Source: Pochonia chlamydosporia 170 (lineage: Eukaryota > Ascomycota > Sordariomycetes > Hypocreales > Clavicipitaceae). From it: a stretch of DNA of 64,000 bases. Every line of letters begins with the position of its first letter. The first letter of the stretch is position 1. The notes under the pieces are model-generated. The model did not search any database. It was not told the origin of the DNA and saw nothing but the letters and a program-made list of their open reading frames with translations. Below, in pieces: positions 57,057 to 64,000 of the stretch. Where the stretch lies: assembly GCF_001653235.2 (NCBI RefSeq), contig NC_035793.1:5022001-5086000 (forward strand). The letters are read 5' to 3'. The position numbers were made by a program, and so were the translations under genes.

Positions 57057-59684
57057 ATGTCCTTTCGTGCAATAAAGCCTTTATCCGCGAGGAGACGGCA
57101 CCTCGCAGCTCGTGCTGCCTCATCCGATGAAAGTGGGTCATCGGGCTCCAGTCGCGCTGCTGCAGTCCAAGCTTGTCACGACTGTCGGAGATTGAAGATA
57201 AAGGTTGATATTGCTTTTAATTCTCATGGCCTTGCCTATCCATGATGCTGTTTTGTCTTTATCTGTCCTCTTCTCGTTGCTGTTCTTGGTGAAGAGCCGT
57301 TGCTAATATGTGGGCAACTAGTGTGATGGTAACTGGCCCAAATGCACAACATGCACAACCAAGAACCGAACCTGTGGCTACGTCGGCCAACAAGGTCAAA
57401 GTCGAGCCACAGCCGTCAGGTCACGACTTGAATCTCTAGAAGAGCTGGTTGCAGCGTTAAAAACAAGCACACCGGAGCAACTTGCCGTGATTCTAAGTGG
57501 GATACGGACTAGCGAAGACCCTGCCGGCGTCATGGAGGATCTCGCAAGTCGTACCATCGCAGCCAAGCACGAGCAGCAACAGCAGCTCAACTTGTTACTC
57601 CTGGCTAACAAATTCATACCCGACTTTCGTCTGCTGCTCCCCGAGGCGCCCCTTGTGATGCGGGCCATCGACTCCTTCTTCAGTTGTAGCGGCAAGCTGT
57701 TTCATGTCTTTTCGGAAAACTACATCTTACAGTGTTATCGTGCCGTTTTCGAGGAACCACAGGTCCCGTCTGAAGGTTTAAAGGCCAAAGTTTGCTGTCT
57801 TGCGGCGGTTGCGGCGGTAGGTGCACAGTATTCACCTGATGTGATTAGCAAGGATGTCGAGCAGGGACTATACAACCTGGCGAGACACTTTCTTGAAGTA
57901 GCTATGGAGCATGAGCCGTTGCATGCGATCAAAGTGTGTACCCTGTTTTCGCAGTATAATATTATGAATAAGGAGATGGTTTCCCTTACTTATGTCGGTA
58001 AGTTCTGATGGTGGAGGTCAACAGGACTTGTCTGTATACTGACTAGCATGAAAACTTGACAGAGACGGGGTTGAGTATGTGTCACATCTACGGAATAAAC
58101 AACAGGGCCTTGCGGCCGGATTTTATTCCTACTCTAGAGTGGTCTGATTTGCGCAAGACTTGGCGCACGTTAATATTCTTTTCGAGGTGAGCATTTACCC
58201 AACTTTTGGAACCACAGCGCCCATTTCTGACAACATGTGTTTCTATAGCTGGCTCTCGTCCACACTTGGCTACATTTCCGGGAATACTTGGTCGGCTGAG
58301 AAACGCGTCGTAAGCAGCTCATACCTTTGTGAAACGTAATACGCAATAATCTGACCGCCTTTAAGCTGGCCGACCTCAAAGTCGAAGATCCAACAGACAT
58401 CTCCGAAGGTACGCTTCATCCAGTGATTTACCGCAGTGGTGACTCTGACACGTTGTAGTTGTGCAAACCGAAATGGCAAGGATATGCCTTCTCAAAGCAG
58501 AAATTCTTCGAATGCACCTAGTGTTCAAGGATCTCACCAGCCCTGCCGTGCACTCCATCAAAAGAGATCTGCAGGCCTGGTACGAAGAGTTACCGGAAAA
58601 CTTGCAGCTTGAAAAAACTGCCCATGAGAATGTTGCTATCGGAACTAGACGGTCAATCTTGCATTTACACATGCTCTACCTTGGCGCCATAATGCTTCTC
58701 TATCGACGTGTAGCGACGCAGTTTTTGCAGTCGTATGCGATTGGGGGTCAGAATAGCCTGCACATGCACCCACGCGATGCATTCGTTCAACAAAGCGCTG
58801 AAGCTATCCTCGCCGCCAGCACATCAGCCAGAATTGTGAAGCTTCTTCTTGAAGATGATGGCGTCTTCAAACACTGTTGGCTGGTCATGTACGTGTTCTA
58901 TATGCTGGATTCATGTCAATTTTGTTGTGCTAACGTGATGCGCAGCTTTCAAACATACACCACTTGTACCATCCTGCTACACTCGGTGGTGCAGAAGCAA
59001 CTACACAAATTTCAGCCATCGGAATGGGCGGACGATCTGCAGAGAGCCAAAGACTGTCTTGCTGTGCTTGCGTTTTGTGGCTCGCAGGACCGTGTTGCCG
59101 CCTCGTTTCACAAGCAGCTCGAGACAATCTATCAAGTAGTTCTCGCGTACGAGCTATCAACACCACCCACCGATGTAGCCATGGAAATGGATGGCCAACA
59201 GACGTCTCCACAGACTGGCGGCACTTTCTCTCCGACAGACGGAGCTGGACGCAAAACGCGGTCAAAGTCAGATGCTCACGCATACCTCTTGGACATTCCC
59301 GTCGACGCCGACCCAGCACACATGAGGCTCTCGTTTTCGCTGCTCATGATGCTAAGCCAGCCTTTTGGCGATATCAGCAACAAAGAGGCCGCGGAACTTA
59401 ACCTGAAGAAACATTGGCTGACTGACCCGTCAAGATACGAGTACCCACAGATGGCAGAACGGATTGACTGGAGTCTGGAAACGAAGCACATGTTCCAGTG
59501 GAACTTGGACAAGCTGAACATCCCTTCACTGGACTCGATGAGGGCGCCAGAACAGTCGAGTTCGTCGGATGAGTCGCCGGGTTCGGGGCTATCGTGCAGT
59601 TTGTCTCCGGCGAGTTTTCTGGGGAGTACGGAACCGAGTGGGTGGGCGTCGGCGGCTAGTCTTACGAATCCGGTGAGGAATTGA
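57057..59684 (+). CDS. Zn2Cys6 transcription factor with fungal-specific domain
   Basis: A 739-residue Gal4-type regulator. The exons are 57057-57203, 57322-57997, 58063-58186, 58249-58309, 58366-58408, 58459-58888 and 58946-59684. The zinc cluster is complete only after intron 1 is removed: C40, C43, C50, C57, C60 and C67 (spacing 2-6-6-2-6). The intron splits it after LKIK. A short helical segment (SRLESLEELVAALK) follows and may dimerise. Residues of about 150-470 match the fungal-specific middle region (SGKLFHVFSENYI, ETGLSMCHIYGINNR). The C-terminus is Ser-rich. Intron 6 (58889-58945) is 57 nt and stop-free, so its retention would keep the frame. Targets are unknown. Confidence 0.88.
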
Positions 59685-60248
59685 CGAGAAATGGATACCC
59701 AAAATGAATGAAATTTCAGATTATATGATAGAGATGAGGTCGTATCTAAATTGACATGTTGAAGTGGCTCAACGGTATGCAGAACAATTTAGTCCTGATT
59801 GTTATGAGGAGTGGTGAAGCTTTGGTTGACTTGCGTGTCAGCTGTCGACTTGGCTCAGCAACTGGTCGACAACTAGCTGACAGCTGGCTGACAACTGCCG
59901 CTGTTTAAAGCTTTGCATGTTGTTATCCGTCCATATTCACCTGACTTCTTCCTTCGTATTTCACATTCACTACTTCCGTTAGAACTCACATTCACAGGTC
60001 CCAGTTCATCCATATAAACCCGAGACCTTGTCACACCACAGACAATTTTTCCTCTATTTCTCCCTTTCATCTTTTCGCCATCATTGCTTGCCAAGGCACT
60101 TATTTGCAACCTTATTGCCGTCTGGTTCATATAGGCTCCGAATTTTGGCACTCCGACATCCAGTCTGAAACACGAACATCGTTTGGTGTCGGTGTCACGC
60201 ACTTCACAAGTAGGCCAAGACACTGGACTCTCACAGCAGCGCATCAAC
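59685..60248. other. Intergenic region, no gene
   Basis: 564 nt with a short run of near-repeats of GTCAGCTG/CAGCTGAC (59840-59890: CAGCTGTCGAC, CAACTGGTCGAC, CTAGCTGACAGCTGGCTGAC). The minus-strand frame 59873-60343 lies across the start of the next gene and is not supported. Confidence 0.45.
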
Positions 60249-61532
60249 ATGACTTCCCTTCGGCGTTCCAAGCGCATCGCTACCAGAAGCGGAAAGAAAT
60301 TCGCCATCGAGAATCTACCAGCTGATATTTTCTGCGACATCATAAGAAGCTTCTACATCCCCCGCGGAATAGAAAAATGCCATGTTTTGGGTTACCATTC
60401 CCAAAGTTGTCACACCAGGGTCAAGAGGACGTTGGCAGGGCTTTGTCTCGTCTCCAAATTCTTTAAGTCCGCTGTCGACCCGCTGCTATATGCCGAGTTC
60501 TTTTGGCAGCAAGAACCTGACAAGTTTTGTATCACCTACACGCCGTTGCTCAAGTCACTCTCTTCGTTTACAACTGCCGTGCTGAGACAGCCACATTTGG
60601 CTGACTATGTCAAGTCAATGCACATCTCGTTTTCATATTCACATTCTATAAAGGGCGAAAGTCTTTTGCCTCTGCTATCTCGCGTGCAACGCCAACTTCT
60701 CGAAACTCCAGACAGATCGATTCTCGTCTTTGAGCCACATCCGGATCATATTTTTAATTGCTACAGCATGACTATCCTTGGATTGTTCCCGAACCTGCAG
60801 AGTGTGGATATTGGACTGACATTTGACAACTTGGCGCGCCTGGTGTTGCATATAAAGAGGTCACCACATCTACGAAAGGCTCATATTAGACTCGAGTATT
60901 CCCCTCCCGCCCAGACGTGGCTCAAAATCGAAAAAAGAGACTCATCCGTTGGCGTGCACTCGGAAGAACATCCCAAATATGAACTTACAATCTTTTATTT
61001 GACCGCAGAACAGACTAGACGTTTCATTGAGTCCATGGCTGGTGAGACTGTCTGCACTATTAATCTTATTGCATTAAGAAAGGAGACCTGCTCACAATAT
61101 GAAAGCTTGATGGATCGAATCTCAATTTTCCATCATTGTCTCGAGTCACTGCAATTTTGGTATATTAATCTCAATTACAAACCAGCAAGATACTCATTCA
61201 AGGAGTTGCCAGTCCTCAAAAGCCTCAAGCTAGGTTCGGCTATGGTAAAAGCATGCGCCGAGGCACTGGAAGGGTCGGATCCTTGGGCGCATTTGCTACC
61301 GCGGACGTTGAAGCGCCTCATACTGCATGGGTTGATGACGGCGAGCAGGCTTCTGCAGTTGTCGGCAGCTGTTGCTCGAGGTGAACTTCCTGAACTGAAA
61401 TACGTTGAGATGGAACGCGACTGGATTAACGCTAAGTTCTGGCATCCGGTGATAGATGTGGGCGATGATGTCATCCAAGCTATGAGAGACGCCGGTATAG
61501 AGTTTAAACATGGTGAAGACCTTCCTGAATGA
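60249..61532 (+). CDS. F-box-like protein
   Basis: An intronless 427-residue protein starting at ATG 60249. The frame is open from 60183, but without an earlier ATG. The N-terminus is basic (RRSKRIATRSGKK) and is followed by IENLPADIFCDIIRSFYI, an F-box-like helix pattern (LP.DI...I). The rest shows leucine-spaced segments (LFPNLQSVDIGLTF, LKRLILHGLM) as in the loosely conserved C-terminal regions of fungal F-box proteins. If correct, it would bring a substrate to an SCF ubiquitin ligase. The F-box itself is weak, so the assignment is tentative. Gene structure is well supported by length. Confidence 0.65.
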   Translation: MTSLRRSKRIATRSGKKFAIENLPADIFCDIIRSFYIPRGIEKCHVLGYHSQSCHTRVKRTLAGLCLVSKFFKSAVDPLLYAEFFWQQEPDKFCITYTPLLKSLSSFTTAVLRQPHLADYVKSMHISFSYSHSIKGESLLPLLSRVQRQLLETPDRSILVFEPHPDHIFNCYSMTILGLFPNLQSVDIGLTFDNLARLVLHIKRSPHLRKAHIRLEYSPPAQTWLKIEKRDSSVGVHSEEHPKYELTIFYLTAEQTRRFIESMAGETVCTINLIALRKETCSQYESLMDRISIFHHCLESLQFWYINLNYKPARYSFKELPVLKSLKLGSAMVKACAEALEGSDPWAHLLPRTLKRLILHGLMTASRLLQLSAAVARGELPELKYVEMERDWINAKFWHPVIDVGDDVIQAMRDAGIEFKHGEDLPE

Positions 61533-62236
61533 ACGAGAACGAAGGTCAACGGCCAAAGAGTTGATCAAGATTGAGCCAAGGGATCAAGACGCGGACGGGT
61601 TTCGTTTAGTGAAGCAAGCATCTATAGACTTATGTCCGTCGTGTTTTCCAACAATGCAAGCAGGCCGTCGGGGGCGTCTCCAAACGGATAGGAAATTTTC
61701 CCTTGTGACCTAGGTAGAGCAGCCAGATATATGAAGGTTTTGTGATACCTAAGAGAGACTGTTCTCAAGTGCCTGTTGACTGTCACGGCCGTTGGCTGCT
61801 TTCTTAGCCGAATACAGTTGATTCATGCGCCCAGCAGACCCTTCCACGGGATGAACCAATGCTTATGAGCTCCCACTGTTTGTAGCGGATCTCGAAGACA
61901 ACATCTCTTTGCCACATGTTGCAATAATTTGTGCAGTTTTGCTGAGATCTGGTGCGATTGCCCAACCAATCTCGTTGCTCTCGTTTGTCTGACCAGACAT
62001 TTCTTATCGATTAGATCAAAGTGATGTAACAGTGGGACAAATTGAACCCCACGGCCCAAGTCTCCCAAGGCAGCAATTTACAACATCCTCGACAGTCAAC
62101 ACTCGACAATTCACATTCGTCCACGTCACAAACTGCAGTACACATCAGCTGCAGTTGCTCACTCGCCAAAATAGGTCGACGACAACGCGATCGCGACAAA
62201 CAAGGTTTCCGGCTCCCGCGCTGGCTCCGTCGCAGA
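61533..62236. promoter_or_regulatory. Upstream region of the sirtuin gene
   Basis: About 700 nt with no supported gene. Two ATG-bearing frames overlap the leader (62032-62265 and 62042-62494 upstream of the sirtuin ATG) but have no family resemblance. No defined site is recognised. Confidence 0.45.
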
Positions 62237-63545
62237 ATGGGCCAAGAGGAGTCGACTCTCGTTGACGAGTCTGTCCCGCCAGAGACTCTCACCGAGAGAT
62301 CACTCTCCGCCGTGGCAGACTATATCAAAAATGGCCCAAAGAAAAGGATAGTTGTCTTGACGGGAGCTGGCATTTCCACAGCCGCCGGAAGTAAGACTTT
62401 CGCCAGACCACACTACCATGCCGAAACCTCATTTCTAACTTGCCCTACCTCTAGTCCCAGATTTTCGATCCCCCAAGACAGGATTATACAATAATCTCGC
62501 ACGCCTCGATCTCCCTTACGCCGAAGCCGTCTTCGACATATCCTACTTTCGCACACACCCCGAGCCCTTCTACGTCCTGGCGCAGGAATTGTACCCGGGA
62601 AAATTCCACCCCACAATCTCACATGCATTCATTGCGCTGCTCGCACAAAAGGGCTTGTTGCAGATGCTCTTTACACAGAACATCGATTGCCTCGAACGAC
62701 GAGCAGGTGTGCCTGCTGAGAAAATCATTGAAGCACATGGTAGTTTCGCCACGCAACGGTGTATAGAGTGTAAAACAGAGTTCCCCGATCACCTTATGAC
62801 GGATCATGTCTTCAAGGGCCAAGTGCCACGGTGTAATGAAGAAGGATGCGTTGGGACCGTGAAACCAGATATCGTGTTCTTTGGAGAGGCACTGCCCTCT
62901 ATATTTAGAGACAATGCGCATCAGACGGCCATGGCTGACTTGGTCTTGATCCTGGGGACGAGTTTGACTGTACATCCGTTTGCAGGGCTGCCCGAGATGG
63001 TGAGAGACGGCAAGCCACGAGTGTTGTTCAACATGGAGAGGGTTGGACAGCTGGGCCGGAGGGCGGACGATGTTCTAGAGCTGGGGTCGTGCGATGCTGG
63101 TATTCGAAAGTTGGCGGATGAGCTGGGGTGGAGGGACGAGTTGGAGGAGTATTGGAGAAAGGTGGTTGGGCATGAGGAGGCAGAGAGGCAAGTGAAGAGT
63201 GCGAAGGAGGGCCACGAGGTGGAAGATGAGGTGCAGAAGTTGACTGAGGGTGTGGAATCGGCACTGAGGCTTGATGCTGATAGTGAGGATGAGGCTGGGC
63301 CGTCTAATGTGGAGGGAGCTGACGAGAAGCCAGACGCCGATCGAAGTCGTGATGACCACAAGGACGATGCTGGTAGGGAGTCACCGTCGGAGAAGGTGGA
63401 GGAGCCGTCTAAGCCGGAGTCGAGTGAGGATATCACCAAGACAGTTGATGAGGCGCCAGCTACCAAGGCCACAGCTGAAACTGACTCTCAAAAGCCAGTT
63501 GATGCTAAAATCGAGGAGCGGGAGACTGAAAAGTCTACTCTTTAG
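62237..63545 (+). CDS. HST2: NAD-dependent protein deacetylase, Hst2-type sirtuin
   Basis: A class I sirtuin that removes acetyl groups from protein lysines using NAD+. Exons 62237-62390 and 62455-63545 are joined across a 64-nt intron (GTAAGA to CTCTAG) in phase 1, giving 414 residues. Motifs after splicing are GAGIST (44-49), GIPDFRSP (51-58), TQNIDCLERRAG (125-136), catalytic H146 in EAHGS, zinc cysteines C154, C157, C178 and C183, KPDIVFFGE and LGTSLTV. The last 110 residues are Glu/Asp/Lys/Ser-rich and probably disordered. The domain order and the lack of an N-terminal extension fit cytosolic Hst2/SIRT2 rather than Sir2. Confidence 0.92.
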
Positions 63546-64000
63546 ATTTGTCGTATTTCTTTTGCATTGTATATGAGTTGGGTCATTTCTGGATGATATA
63601 GGCGTTTTGTTTATTCAATTGCATGGATATTTAGATTTACTGTGAATACAAGTCAGCCGTTCTCTCGGCACGCAAGTGGCATTACAAATAGCGAGTGACT
63701 GTGAATGTGCTCATTCAAGATACATTGCTACTAAGATGACTGGATGTAATGCTTCCGACGAAATGGGGGCCATGTCCGAAGTTGCCACGATTGACAAGTT
63801 TAGTCATAGTCAGAAGGAAAAGTTCATTGACTGTCAGGGCAACGATGTCATTTCATATCGAAAGACTCCAATGGATTACTACCAAGAAGTATTATACACA
63901 GATGCAAATGCTTTAATATAGCCGCCATGACTACCCAGTCACCCAGAACAGACTCCAAACTCCTTGACGCCACCCCAGTACAAATACATTACATGAGCCC
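63546..64000. other. 3' flank, no gene
   Basis: An 81-codon frame (63676-63921) starts on GTG and has no recognised domain. Nothing else is seen before the window ends. Confidence 0.45.

Noticed and set aside
62921..63472. Ser-rich minus-strand frame of 183 codons
   Set aside because: It is antisense to the acidic tail of the sirtuin; the composition follows from the Glu/Asp codons on the other strand.
1..64000. tRNA, rRNA or CRISPR features
   Set aside because: I saw no convincing tRNA T-loop/acceptor pairing, no rRNA-like sequence and no regularly spaced direct repeats. A covariance-model tRNA scan would be decisive.

Overview
The window looks like nuclear DNA of a filamentous ascomycete, most likely a sordariomycete of the Hypocreales type. 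The reasons are short introns (about 50-70 nt) with GTAAGT-like donors and CTRAY branch points, a Zn2Cys6 regulator, HET and NACHT genes, small secreted cysteine-rich proteins, and an LTR retroelement eroded by C-to-T changes that resemble RIP (repeat-induced point mutation). Exon joins were worked out by hand from splice signals and reading frame. Family names come from recognised motifs, not from searches.

Layout. 1-6.2 kb is sparse: one small secreted protein (1545-2042, -) and one copy of a dispersed repeat. 6.2-13.7 kb is an ordinary metabolic block: an MDR-family NADP-dependent reductase, an R. etli-type L-asparaginase, a secreted TAP-like serine peptidase, a homocysteine S-methyltransferase, and a DAO-type FAD oxidoreductase with a reading-frame break. 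15.2-20.7 kb is accessory: a three-exon gene for a 10-cysteine secreted peptide, an ankyrin relic, a solitary LTR, a truncated NACHT-NTPase gene and a decayed amidase gene. 22.3-28.3 kb holds an intact QueA-like gene (a bacterial queuosine-pathway family), a Thr/Val-rich secreted protein and an AAA+ ATPase.

29.2-40.2 kb is an NLR-type block. A PNP-NACHT-ankyrin gene on the minus strand carries seven in-frame stops confined to its NACHT part. A seven-exon CorA-like membrane-protein gene follows. A second PNP-NACHT gene on the plus strand has several frameshifts. Immediately downstream lies a complete but heavily mutated Ty3/Gypsy chromodomain retrotransposon (40753-47276) with 257-bp LTRs and a perfect 5-bp target duplication. 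47.8-52.3 kb contains two more small cysteine-containing protein genes plus relics of a kinase-like gene and a HET gene. From 52.6 kb the sequence returns to conserved genes: a short-chain dehydrogenase, the TBP repressor NC2-beta (Dr1), a Zn2Cys6 transcription factor, an F-box-like protein and a cytosolic sirtuin of the Hst2 type.

Two conserved blocks therefore flank about 37 kb of accessory DNA, in which self/non-self-recognition-type genes (NACHT, PNP-NACHT, HET, kinase-like) sit in different stages of decay beside transposon remains. The clearest unexpected gene is the intact, intronless QueA homologue, because fungi are not known to make the queuosine precursor that bacterial QueA works on.
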